Shown one piece after another: positions 1 through 6,989 of a stretch of 8,771 nucleotides of DNA (position 1 is its first letter; the number at the start of each line of letters is the position of its first letter). The position numbers and the translations under genes are program-made. Below the pieces are notes generated by a model, which was not told the DNA's origin, ran no database searches, and worked only from the letters and a program-made list of their open reading frames with translations. Origin of the DNA: a bacterium (GTDB lineage: Bacteria > Bacillota > Clostridia > Christensenellales > CAG-138); the NCBI GenBank assembly GCA_029218485.1, contig JAQXRK010000206.1, positions 1 to 8,771 on the forward strand, written 5' to 3'.

Positions 1-902
1 CCCTGCGCCATGCGCATATCGCCATAGGAGAACCAGGCGCCGGACTTCGTGATGATGCGGCGGTCGACCGCAAGATCGAGCAGCGAGCCCTCGCGGGAGA
101 TGCCCTCGCCGTAGATCATGTCGAACTCCGCCGTCTTGAACGGTGGCGCCACCTTGTTCTTGACGACCTTTACGCGCGTACGGTTGCCGACGATCTCGGC
201 GCCGTTCTTGAGCGGGTCGCCCTTGCGCACGTCCAGACGAATGGAGGCGTAGAACTTGAGCGCCTTGCCGCCGGTGGTGGTCTCGGGGTTGCCGTACATC
301 ACGCCGACCTTTTCGCGCAGCTGGTTGATGAAGATGACGATCGTGTTGGATTTCGAGATCGCACCGGCCAGCTTGCGCAGCGCCTGCGACATGAGCCGCG
401 CCTGCAGGCCGACGTGGGAATCGCCCATGTCTCCCTCGATTTCCGCCTTCGGCACCAGCGCCGCAACGGAGTCCACCACGATGATGTCGATTGCGCCGCT
501 GCGGACGAGCGCCTCGGTGATCTCGAGCGCCTGTTCGCCGGTATCCGGCTGGGAAACGTACAGATCGTCCACGTGCACGCCGAGGTTCTCGGCATAAACG
601 GGGTCGAGCGCATGCTCCGCGTCGATAAACGCGGCGGTGCCGCCGAGCTTTTGCGACTGTGCGATCACGTGCAGCGCAATGGTCGTTTTACCGGAGGATT
701 CCGGCCCGTAGATCTCGATGATTCTGCCGCGGGGGATGCCGCCTACGCCGAGCGCGTAGTCCAGCGCAATGCAGCCGGTGGAGACGACGGAAACGGCAAT
801 CTTTGCGCCCGCATCGCCCAGCTTCATGATCGCACCCTTGCCAAACTGCTTCTCAATCTGACCGAGCGCAATCTCCAGTGCTTTTTCTTTCTCGACACCC
901 AT
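1..902 (-). CDS. recA: Recombinase RecA (partial, C-terminus beyond window edge)
   Basis: RecA forms a filament on single-stranded DNA, drives homologous strand exchange and stimulates LexA self-cleavage in the SOS response. Reading the minus strand from the ATG at 902-900 gives 300 complete codons before the window ends. The family is usually about 340-350 residues, so roughly 45 C-terminal residues are missing; this is a window cut, not a broken gene. Walker A GPESSGKT is at residues 66-73, the Walker B aspartate (IIVVD) at 144, FINQLREKVG at 191-200, and the DNA-binding L2 region with NPETTTGGKALKFYAS at 205-220. Numbering matches E. coli RecA at both Walker motifs. A possible ribosome binding site AAAGGA (920-915) lies 12 bases upstream, slightly far. 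An in-frame TTG at 911-909 would be only 3 bases from it, so ATG is preferred. It follows cinA by 60 bases and has its own LexA-controlled promoter. Confidence 0.98.
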   Translation of the reverse strand, partial: MGVEKEKALEIALGQIEKQFGKGAIMKLGDAGAKIAVSVVSTGCIALDYALGVGGIPRGRIIEIYGPESSGKTTIALHVIAQSQKLGGTAAFIDAEHALDPVYAENLGVHVDDLYVSQPDTGEQALEITEALVRSGAIDIIVVDSVAALVPKAEIEGDMGDSHVGLQARLMSQALRKLAGAISKSNTIVIFINQLREKVGVMYGNPETTTGGKALKFYASIRLDVRKGDPLKNGAEIVGNRTRVKVVKNKVAPPFKTAEFDMIYGEGISREGSLLDLAVDRRIITKSGAWFSYGDMRMAQ

Positions 903-937
903 GCGTTGCAACCGTCCTTTTTCCTAATGATAAAATC

Positions 938-966
938 AGTATATCACGAACATTCGTTCGTTTCAA
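938..966 (-). promoter_or_regulatory. recA promoter, sigma-A type
   Basis: On the minus strand a -35 hexamer TTGAAA (966-961, 5 of 6 to consensus) and a -10 hexamer TATACT (943-938, 5 of 6) are separated by exactly 17 bases. The -35 overlaps the TGA stop codon of cinA (965-963). Transcription would start near 931, giving a leader of about 30 bases before the recA ATG. The hexamers and spacing are seen directly; promoter activity is inferred. It would give recA a supply of transcript independent of the upstream operon. Confidence 0.8.
947..960. promoter_or_regulatory. LexA (SOS) operator of recA
   Basis: CGAACATTCGTTCG is an exact match to the Gram-positive LexA/DinR consensus CGAAC-N4-GTTCG, with perfect half-site symmetry. 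It lies entirely within the 17-base spacer between the -35 and -10 hexamers of the recA promoter, so bound LexA would block RNA polymerase. Damage-induced LexA cleavage would then raise recA expression. Motif and position are direct observations; LexA binding is inferred from known Firmicutes recA regulation. Confidence 0.9.
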
Positions 967-2252
967 GCGTTTGTTGCGCCGGAAGAGCCGGCCGGTTTTG
1001 CGGCTTTTTCGGTCGTGGGCAGGCCGGAGAGCGCACGGCGCAGCAGGTCGAGCGCATGGAGCGTCGCGCGCGTGCGGATGCGCTCGCGCCCGCCCGAGAG
1101 GCGCAGCTCATGCACCTCGGTGCCCGAAGCACACGCAAGCGCGATATAGACCAGTCCCACCGGCTTTTGTGCCGTTCCGCCGTCCGGGCCGGCAATGCCG
1201 GTGGTGGCGAGCGCGTAATCGGACTTGGCCTGCAGCAGCAGCCCCTGCGCCATCTCCGCGGCGCACTCGGCGCTGACGGCGCCGAAGGAGGAGAGCGTCT
1301 TCTCCGATACGCCGAGCCGGCGCATCTTGGCGTCGTTGGAATAGGTGACCGCGCCTTCCGTAAAGCATGCGGAGCAGCCGGGCACGTCGACGATGGAGGA
1401 GGCCACAAGGCCGCCCGTACAGCTTTCCGCAACGGCCAGCGTCTTGCCCTGCTCCAGGAGCAGCCGCACGCAGACGTCCGGCAGCGACTCGCCGTGGGTG
1501 CTGTAGACCACCGCGCCGACCCGGTCGGTGATGGCGTCGATCATGGGCTGCACCAACCGTTCGCCCTCCGCTTCATCGGCGCACTTGGCGGTGATGCGCA
1601 GCGTGACCTCGCAGGGCTTCACATACGGCGCGATGGTCGGGTTTGTCTGCGCGGAGATGATATCGCGGATGCGGTAGGTCAGCTCCGATTCGCCGAGGCC
1701 GAAGATGTGCAGTTCGCGCGAATGCAGCTTGAAGCCGCCGCGGCGCTCGAGATAGGGGATGACCTCGTTCCGAAACATGGGGTACAGCTCGCGCGGCGGC
1801 CCCGGCATCAGAATCGCGGCCTTGCCGCCCGACTCCATGATGCAGCCCGGCGCCGACCCGTTCGGGTTTGCGAGGATGATGCAGTCCTTCGGGAAACAGG
1901 CCTGCTTGAAGTTGTTCGGCGTCAGCGTAAAGCCGTAGCGCGCCGCGTGCTCGCGCAGATGGGCCTCCTCCCTGGGGTTGAGCTCCAGCTCAAGGCCCAG
2001 CGCCTTGGCCACGGTCTCCTTGGTCAGGTCATCATCGGTCGGCCCGAGCCCGCCCGTAAACAGCACGATGTCGGCGCGGGAGAGCGCGGTGTGCACGGCC
2101 TCGGTCAGGCGCTCGGGGTTGTCGCCCACGGTGACCTGATGAAACGCCTGGTAGCCCAGCGGCGCAAGGTAGCTTGCGATATACTGCGCATCCGTGTTCG
2201 CAACCTGCCCCATCAACAGCTCCGTTCCAACGGAGACGATTTCTGCAATCAT
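963..2252 (-). CDS. cinA: CinA family protein: nicotinamide-nucleotide amidase with N-terminal COG1058 domain
   Basis: This is a full-length two-domain CinA of 429 residues. The N-terminal molybdopterin-binding-like (COG1058) domain starts MIAEIVSVGTELLMG and carries FTGGLGPTDDD at 65-75, TPNNFKQA at 111-118 and PGPPREL at 150-156; in characterised relatives it has ADP-ribose pyrophosphatase activity. The C-terminal PncC-type domain, from about residue 255, carries AESCTGG at 275-281 (S277 in the proposed catalytic motif), TYSNDAK at 303-309 and TGIAGPDGGT at 351-360. It deamidates nicotinamide mononucleotide to nicotinate mononucleotide in pyridine nucleotide recycling. A tail of about 20 residues rich in Ala, Gly and Ser follows. 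The ATG overlaps the pgsA stop codon as ATGA, with ribosome binding site AAAGGTGG at 2270-2263, 10 bases upstream. The cinA-recA pairing is common in Firmicutes; in pneumococcus the two are co-induced in competence. No competence box was noticed here. Domain identity is secure, while the activity in this organism is inferred. Confidence 0.95.
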   Translation of the reverse strand: MIAEIVSVGTELLMGQVANTDAQYIASYLAPLGYQAFHQVTVGDNPERLTEAVHTALSRADIVLFTGGLGPTDDDLTKETVAKALGLELELNPREEAHLREHAARYGFTLTPNNFKQACFPKDCIILANPNGSAPGCIMESGGKAAILMPGPPRELYPMFRNEVIPYLERRGGFKLHSRELHIFGLGESELTYRIRDIISAQTNPTIAPYVKPCEVTLRITAKCADEAEGERLVQPMIDAITDRVGAVVYSTHGESLPDVCVRLLLEQGKTLAVAESCTGGLVASSIVDVPGCSACFTEGAVTYSNDAKMRRLGVSEKTLSSFGAVSAECAAEMAQGLLLQAKSDYALATTGIAGPDGGTAQKPVGLVYIALACASGTEVHELRLSGGRERIRTRATLHALDLLRRALSGLPTTEKAAKPAGSSGATNA

Positions 2253-2794
2253 GCAGCATGTACCACCTTTCGGTTTTTATACAGATAATCGACCATCGAC
2301 CAGACGGTCAATACCAATGCGATATAGAGCATGATCCGGTCCATCGGAATGCCGAAGAGCCCGAAGATCGGGTTGTTCAGCAGCACGAGAACGATGGCGA
2401 TGCACTGCGACAGCGTCTTGTACTTGCCGAGCTTCGCAGCCGCGATCACCACGCCCTTCTCCACCGCGATGAGCCGGAACGCGCTGATGACGAATTCGCG
2501 CCCCACAAAGATGATGACAAACAGCGGTTCGATTGCGCCAATGCCCACCAGCATGATGAATGCCGAGCATGTGAGCAGCTTGTCCGCCATGGGGTCGAGC
2601 AGCTTGCCAAAATCCGTGACCATGCCGTATTTGCGCGCATACCAGCCGTCGATCAGGTCTGTCACGCTGGCAAACACGAAGATCACCGCCGCAAGGATGT
2701 TCCACCACGGCAGCCACCGGTCGAGATAAAAGCAGGCGACGAAGACCGGCACCAGACACATGCGAAGGAGCGTCAAACGGTTGGGCAGATTCAT
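2249..2794 (-). CDS. pgsA: CDP-diacylglycerol--glycerol-3-phosphate 3-phosphatidyltransferase
   Basis: This integral membrane enzyme transfers a phosphatidyl group from CDP-diacylglycerol to glycerol-3-phosphate, the committed step to phosphatidylglycerol and then cardiolipin. The 181-residue product has the complete CDP-alcohol phosphatidyltransferase signature D46-x2-D49-G50-x2-A53-R54-x8-G63-x3-D67-x3-D71, including all four metal-binding and catalytic aspartates. The opening MNLPNRLTLLRM is typical of PgsA rather than of phosphatidylserine synthase. Hydrophobic stretches at about 13-24, 30-45, 75-100, 125-145 and 150-172 fit the usual multi-pass fold, and the length is normal. The ATG overlaps the rimO stop as ATGA, with a GGAG ribosome binding site at 2805-2802, 7 bases upstream; its own stop overlaps the cinA start in the same way. 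Another CDP-alcohol transferase specificity cannot be excluded from the motif alone, but the neighbourhood favours PgsA. Confidence 0.95.
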   Translation of the reverse strand: MNLPNRLTLLRMCLVPVFVACFYLDRWLPWWNILAAVIFVFASVTDLIDGWYARKYGMVTDFGKLLDPMADKLLTCSAFIMLVGIGAIEPLFVIIFVGREFVISAFRLIAVEKGVVIAAAKLGKYKTLSQCIAIVLVLLNNPIFGLFGIPMDRIMLYIALVLTVWSMVDYLYKNRKVVHAA

Positions 2795-4083
2795 AGCAAT
2801 TCTCCAATCATATCATAGTTGCGCGCAGCGGTGAGGCGTGCACGGCGGTATGTGCCGACCTGCGCGCTTGCATGCGGGAGCAGGATTCGGCCGTCAACGT
2901 CCGGCGCTTCCGCATAGGAGCGGCCGGCTGCGCCGGCGTCGGTCACATCCTCGATGAGCACCTCGACCGTTTCCCCGATGCGGCGCTCGTTGCGCTTGCG
3001 GGAGATGCGCTGCTGCTCGGCCATGAGCGTGTCGAGCCGCGCCTGCTTGACCTCCTCCGGCACCTGACCCGGCATGTCCGCTGCGGCCGTACCCTCCTCG
3101 GGGGAGAAGGCGAACGCACCCACGCGGTCGAACGGATACTCCCTGAGAAACGCAAGCAGCTCCTGAAACTGCGCTTCGGTCTCTCCTGGAAAACCGACCA
3201 TCATGGTCGTGCGCAAAATGAAATCGGGCGCATGCTCGGCCACATACTCCAGTATCCGCCGGATGTGCGCGTTTGAACCGCGGCGGTTCATGGCGCGCAG
3301 GATGGCGTCGTTCACGTGCTGCAAGGGCATATCGAGGTAGTTGACCAGCTTGTCGTTGCCCCGGATTTCATCGATGAGCGCGGGCGAAACGGTGTCGGGA
3401 TAGGTATAGAGCACGCGAACCCAGTGCAGCGAGTCGATCCGCGTCAGCCGTTCGAGCAGCTCGGAGAGCCGGGGCACGCCGTACAGATCGCGGCCATAGC
3501 CGGAGGTGTCCTGCGCAATGACCGTCAGCTCCGTCACGCCGCCGTCCGCAAGGCGCTTAGCCTCGTCGAGCAGCGATTCGATCGGCTCGCTCGACAGCGG
3601 CCCCCGGATGAGCGGGATGGCGCAATAGGCACAGCGGTTGTTGCAGCCGTCGCCGATGCGCAAAAAGGCCCGGTAGGGCGGCGTGGTCAGCACGCGCGGC
3701 GAGCCGCAGGCCGCCGTGGGCGCGCTCTCACCCAGCGCCGCGGCGATGCGTGCGGGCAGCTGGTCGTATTCATGGATGCCGAGCAGAAGATCGATCTCCG
3801 GCAGCGCCTCGGTCAGCTCCGAGCGGTACCGCTCGGTCAGGCAGCCGGTGGCCACGAGCAGCCGGCAGCGGCCGGATTGCTTTTGCGCGGCAAGCTCCAG
3901 TATGGTGTTGATGGATTCCTGCTTGGCCGGCTCAATGAAGCCGCAGGTATTGACGATCAGCACCTCGGCCTCCTCGGGCCGCTGGACAAACGTGTGCCCG
4001 GCGGCGCGCAGCAGCCCCATCATGCGCTCGGTATCCACCTGATTTTTACAGCAGCCAAGGGAGATTACGCCGATCGTACTCAT
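2791..4083 (-). CDS. rimO: Ribosomal protein S12 methylthiotransferase RimO
   Basis: RimO is a radical-SAM enzyme with two iron-sulfur clusters that adds a methylthio group to a conserved aspartate of ribosomal protein S12. The 430-residue product has all three parts. The N-terminal UPF0004 domain has cluster ligands C11 (SLGCCKN), C47 (NTCGFI) and C81 (TGC). The radical-SAM domain has C147-x3-C151-x2-C154 (GDGCNNRCAYCAIP). The C-terminal TRAM domain spans about 368-430 and includes RSYAEAPDVDGRI. The sequences around VIAQDTSGYGRDLYG and RSYAEAPDVDG are typical of RimO and separate it from the tRNA enzymes MiaB and MtaB. The ATG overlaps the translocase stop codon as ATGA, with GGAGG at 4095-4091, 7 bases upstream. 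A second cysteine, C12, sits directly beside ligand C11. Confidence 0.97.
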   Translation of the reverse strand: MSTIGVISLGCCKNQVDTERMMGLLRAAGHTFVQRPEEAEVLIVNTCGFIEPAKQESINTILELAAQKQSGRCRLLVATGCLTERYRSELTEALPEIDLLLGIHEYDQLPARIAAALGESAPTAACGSPRVLTTPPYRAFLRIGDGCNNRCAYCAIPLIRGPLSSEPIESLLDEAKRLADGGVTELTVIAQDTSGYGRDLYGVPRLSELLERLTRIDSLHWVRVLYTYPDTVSPALIDEIRGNDKLVNYLDMPLQHVNDAILRAMNRRGSNAHIRRILEYVAEHAPDFILRTTMMVGFPGETEAQFQELLAFLREYPFDRVGAFAFSPEEGTAAADMPGQVPEEVKQARLDTLMAEQQRISRKRNERRIGETVEVLIEDVTDAGAAGRSYAEAPDVDGRILLPHASAQVGTYRRARLTAARNYDMIGELL

Positions 4084-6779
4084 GGTTGTTCCTCCGGTTC
4101 CTGCGCTTCCTCGGCGCCCTCAACATAGGTTCCGTCGCCGAAGAGCGCCTCAAATTCGCTGCGCTTGATGAGCACGCGCCGCGGCTTGCTGCCGTCAAAG
4201 CCGGAAACATAGCCGCTCTGCTCCATCATGTCGATGAGCCGCGCCGCGCGCGCATAGCCGACGCGCAGCCGGCGCTGGATCATGGAGATCGAGGCCTGTC
4301 CGCTCTCCAGCACGACGCGCAGCGCCTCGCCGAGCAGCTCGTCCTCCTGCTTGCCCTCGCCGAACACGCCGCCGGTCGCGCCGCCCTTGGCGGCGTTCGA
4401 CAGATCGGAGATGACCTGCTCGTCAAAGCGCGGCGCCTGCTGCTGATCCCGGAAATGGTTGACCACGCGCTCCACCTCCTCGTCGGAAACGAAGGCGCAT
4501 TGCAGGCGCACGGGCTTGTTCGCGCCGTTCGGATGGAACAGCATGTCGCCCCGGCCGAGCAGCTTTTCCGCGCCGGTTGTATCCAGAATGATGCGCGAAT
4601 CGATGCCGGAGCTGACGGCAAACGCACAGCGCGAGGGGATGTTGGCCTTGATGAGGCCCGTGATGATATCCGCCGACGGGCGCTGCGTTGCGACGATCAG
4701 GTGAATGCCGGATGCGCGGCCGAGCTGCGCAATGCGGCAAATGCTGTCCTCCACCTCGTCGGGCGCGACCATCATGAGGTCGGCCAGCTCGTCGATGATG
4801 ACGACGAGCTTGGGCAGGCGCTTTTCCGGGGAGTCCTGCAGCTCATTGTAGCGCGCGAGGTCGCGCGCGCCGAACTCGGAGAATTTCTTGTAGCGCATCG
4901 TCATCTCGTTGACCGCCCAGCGCAGCGCGCCGGAGGCCTTCTTCGGCTCGGTAACGACCGGGATGAGCAGATGCGGCAGCGTGCCGAACACCGAGAGCTC
5001 GACCACCTTCGGATCGATCAGGATCATGCGCAGATCGGCCGGGGACGATTTATAGACCATGGAGATGATCAGGTCGTTGATGCAAACGCTCTTGCCGGAA
5101 CCGGTCGAACCGGCGATGAGCATATGCGGCATCTTGGCGAGATCCGCGGTGATGACCTTGCCGCCCGTATCCTTGCCGAGCGCCATCGTGATGGGGGAGG
5201 ACGCGTTCTGGAATTCGCGGCTCTCGATGATGTCCCGCAGCACAACGGTGACGGCGTTCTTGTTCGGAATTTCGACGCCGACGGCCGCCTTGCCCGGGAT
5301 CGGCGCTTCGATGCGCACGCGCGGCGCGGCCAGCGCCAAAGCGATGTCGTTCGAGAGCGCGGTGATGCGGTTGACGCGCACGCCCGGCGCGGGCTGCAGC
5401 TCAAACCGCGTGATGACGGGGCCAACGGTCACGTTCACGAGCTTGGCGCCGATGTTGAAGCTGGCCAGCGTGTCGATGAGCAGCTTGCCGGTGGCGTTCG
5501 GATCCTCGCTGCTGCGGCCGTAGGAGATGCTCGGCGGGTTGAGCAGCGAATAGGACGGCGGAATATAGACCGGCGGCTGTTCGATGACGATGTCGGGCAC
5601 CGCGTCGGTGTCGCCGCTATCCTCAGCCTTTGCCGGGGTATGCTCGATCACAACCGCCTTCTTCGGCCCGGCGGCCGGTGCGGGCGGCGCAGACTCGGCG
5701 GAAGCCGGGTTCAGCGGGGCAAATACGTCCTCCTCTGCGGATGGCGAGGGAGCGGGCGGCGCGGCGGGCGCCAGCGGCTCGACGGTGAACGGGAAGTCCT
5801 CGGCCGGCTCCAGCTCCTCCCAGATGGCGTCTCCCTTCGGCAGCGGCGGAACCGGCTTTGGCTGCGACGCGATCTCCGGCGGAGCAATGGTGCGGACCGG
5901 CCGGGCATGCAGCTCCGCCTGTCCGATATAGGACAGCTCCTCCCGCGCTGCGGCGGGCGTCTGGTTCTTGACCTTGCGCTGCTCGGCGGATACCGGCAGG
6001 TCGGCGGTGAAGGCGTTGAAGTCGGACAGATCGCCGTCGACCTTGCGCCGGGTGCGCGGCTTCTTCGCCGGTGCGGCCGGTTCGGCGGGCACATCCCGCT
6101 CCGCCGGCTTCTGGAGATCGTAGACCGGCATGCGGCGCTGCTGTTCGTTCGAGCGGACGCGCTCCACGGCGGTATGCACGGTGCGGTTGACGCGCGCCGA
6201 CATGTCGCGCAGCGACAGCCGCGTCACCATCAGGATGACGATGAGCAGCGTCGCGATCGAGAGCACATAGGCGAGCGCCGCGCCGCCGAGCTGCTGCAGC
6301 GGGTAGCAGAGCAGCGCGCCGATGGCGCCGCCGCCGCGATGCGGATACGCTGCGCCGGTCTGATAGGCGGTGGAGAGATAGGCGATGTAGGGCACGCCCT
6401 GATAGGCGGCGCCCTGAGCGGTCTGCGCGAGCGTCATGACGGCCACAACGCCCGTCGCCGTCCAGCCTGTGCTGCCGCTGCTGGTGCCGTGGCTGCCGGC
6501 GATGGTCAGAATGCCCGTCGCGAGCAGCACGACCGGAAGCACATAGGCAAACCAACCGCAAAGGCCGAACAGCAGCTCGCTCAAAAATGCGCCCAGCACA
6601 CCGGTGCCGGAAACGAACAGATATACGCCCAGCAGCACGCCGGCCGCGATGAACAGCACGCCGCGCGCTTCCCGCTGCCGCCGAAGCTGCTCCTGATTGG
6701 CCGCGCGCGTCTGTGCCGCCTTCGACGCGGCGCTCCGGTTCGACCGGGGTTTATTCTTTGCACTGGATTTCGTAGCCAT
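4080..6779 (-). CDS. ftsK: DNA translocase of the FtsK/SpoIIIE family
   Basis: This membrane-anchored hexameric ATPase pumps double-stranded DNA through the closing septum; in spore formers the orthologue SpoIIIE moves the chromosome into the forespore. The product is 899 residues. A basic Lys/Arg/Ser-rich N-terminus (1-40) precedes hydrophobic segments at about 40-58, 62-95, 107-125 and 152-186. A low-complexity Pro/Ala/Glu linker runs to about 404, where YIPPSYSLL begins the motor. Walker A GSTGSGKS is at 557-564 and Walker B LVVIIDE ends at D663-E664. A C-terminal winged-helix gamma domain (about 811-872) has the form of those that read polar guide sequences. An upstream in-frame reading extends to 7835, but it runs antisense through the neighbouring dehydrogenase gene. 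The ATG at 6779 is chosen because GGGAG lies 7 bases upstream and the predicted promoter fires just ahead of it. Sequence alone does not decide between vegetative FtsK and sporulation SpoIIIE naming. Confidence 0.96.
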   Translation of the reverse strand: MATKSSAKNKPRSNRSAASKAAQTRAANQEQLRRQREARGVLFIAAGVLLGVYLFVSGTGVLGAFLSELLFGLCGWFAYVLPVVLLATGILTIAGSHGTSSGSTGWTATGVVAVMTLAQTAQGAAYQGVPYIAYLSTAYQTGAAYPHRGGGAIGALLCYPLQQLGGAALAYVLSIATLLIVILMVTRLSLRDMSARVNRTVHTAVERVRSNEQQRRMPVYDLQKPAERDVPAEPAAPAKKPRTRRKVDGDLSDFNAFTADLPVSAEQRKVKNQTPAAAREELSYIGQAELHARPVRTIAPPEIASQPKPVPPLPKGDAIWEELEPAEDFPFTVEPLAPAAPPAPSPSAEEDVFAPLNPASAESAPPAPAAGPKKAVVIEHTPAKAEDSGDTDAVPDIVIEQPPVYIPPSYSLLNPPSISYGRSSEDPNATGKLLIDTLASFNIGAKLVNVTVGPVITRFELQPAPGVRVNRITALSNDIALALAAPRVRIEAPIPGKAAVGVEIPNKNAVTVVLRDIIESREFQNASSPITMALGKDTGGKVITADLAKMPHMLIAGSTGSGKSVCINDLIISMVYKSSPADLRMILIDPKVVELSVFGTLPHLLIPVVTEPKKASGALRWAVNEMTMRYKKFSEFGARDLARYNELQDSPEKRLPKLVVIIDELADLMMVAPDEVEDSICRIAQLGRASGIHLIVATQRPSADIITGLIKANIPSRCAFAVSSGIDSRIILDTTGAEKLLGRGDMLFHPNGANKPVRLQCAFVSDEEVERVVNHFRDQQQAPRFDEQVISDLSNAAKGGATGGVFGEGKQEDELLGEALRVVLESGQASISMIQRRLRVGYARAARLIDMMEQSGYVSGFDGSKPRRVLIKRSEFEALFGDGTYVEGAEEAQEPEEQP

Positions 6780-6786
6780 GGCTTCA

Positions 6787-6791
6787 CTCCC
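6787..6791 (-). promoter_or_regulatory. Ribosome binding site fixing the ftsK/spoIIIE start
   Basis: GGGAG on the minus strand lies 7 bases from the ATG at 6779-6777. It decides in favour of the 899-residue product. The next upstream in-frame ATG (6818-6816) lies upstream of the -10 hexamer and would not be in the predicted transcript. Confidence 0.8.
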
Positions 6792-6806
6792 ATAAATAAT
6801 CACTTT

Positions 6807-6836
6807 ATTATACAGCATCCGGGGCGGAAATGTAAA
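6807..6836 (-). promoter_or_regulatory. Promoter of the ftsK-rimO-pgsA-cinA(-recA) operon
   Basis: On the minus strand a perfect -10 TATAAT (6812-6807) is preceded by TTTACA (6836-6831, 5 of 6 to TTGACA) with an 18-base spacer. The predicted start is near 6800, leaving about 20 bases of leader before the ATG, with GGGAG in it. No other comparable promoter was noticed within the operon except the one in front of recA. Confidence 0.7.
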
Positions 6837-6838
6837 TC

Positions 6839-6878
6839 CCGGCCGGCGCAGCCCCGCTTTCATGCCGCAGCCGGCCGG
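6839..6878. repeat. Perfect 9-base inverted repeat between divergent promoters
   Basis: CCGGCCGGC (6839-6847) and GCCGGCCGG (6870-6878) are exact reverse complements separated by 22 bases. Each arm also contains the 8-base palindrome CCGGCCGG. The element lies between the -35 regions of the two divergent promoters. No T-run follows it on either strand, so it is not a typical terminator. It could be a two-site operator or a structural element, or chance in GC-rich DNA; no function is shown by the sequence. Confidence 0.5.
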
Positions 6879-6888
6879 CAGATGCGTC

Positions 6889-6917
6889 TTGCGTGCGCCG
6901 TATTCTTGCGCTATACT
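6889..6917 (+). promoter_or_regulatory. Possible promoter of the dehydrogenase-lipoprotein pair
   Basis: A -10-like TATACT (6912-6917, 5 of 6) is preceded after 17 bases by TTGCGT (6889-6894, only TTG matching). The weak -35 suggests low basal activity or dependence on an activator. The surrounding bases at 6911-6930 are the AT-rich patch closest to the gene. A start near 6924 would give a leader of about 66 bases. Confidence 0.45.
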
Positions 6918-6932
6918 TAATTTTGAATTCAT

Positions 6933-6967
6933 GCCCAAAACCCGGCGCATTGCGGCGGCGCTTGGGC
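6933..6967 (+). other. Leader stem-loop upstream of the dehydrogenase gene
   Basis: GCCCAA (6933-6938) pairs perfectly with TTGGGC (6962-6967). Inside it CCG (6942-6944) with CGG (6956-6958) and CGC (6946-6948) with GCG (6952-6954) extend the structure around one G-G mismatch and an ATT loop. The hairpin ends 6 bases before the AGGAG at 6974. No T-run follows, so it is more likely an mRNA leader structure than a terminator. It does not match a riboswitch class that I recognise. Confidence 0.4.
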
Positions 6968-6989
6968 GCTCACAGGAGAAGGATGGCCG

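Noticed and set aside
414..2288. A 624-codon open frame on the plus strand
   Set aside because: It is antisense to recA and cinA, both well supported, and has low-complexity composition typical of shadow frames in high-GC DNA.
6839..6878. The inverted repeat as an intrinsic terminator
   Set aside because: There is no T-run after the stem on either strand, and it lies between divergent promoters where no transcript is expected to end.
4086..6920. A 944-codon open frame on the plus strand
   Set aside because: It runs antisense through almost the whole ftsK/spoIIIE gene, is Arg/His/Ala/Asp-rich with no recognisable domain, and reflects third-position GC bias. The minus-strand reading has complete family motifs.
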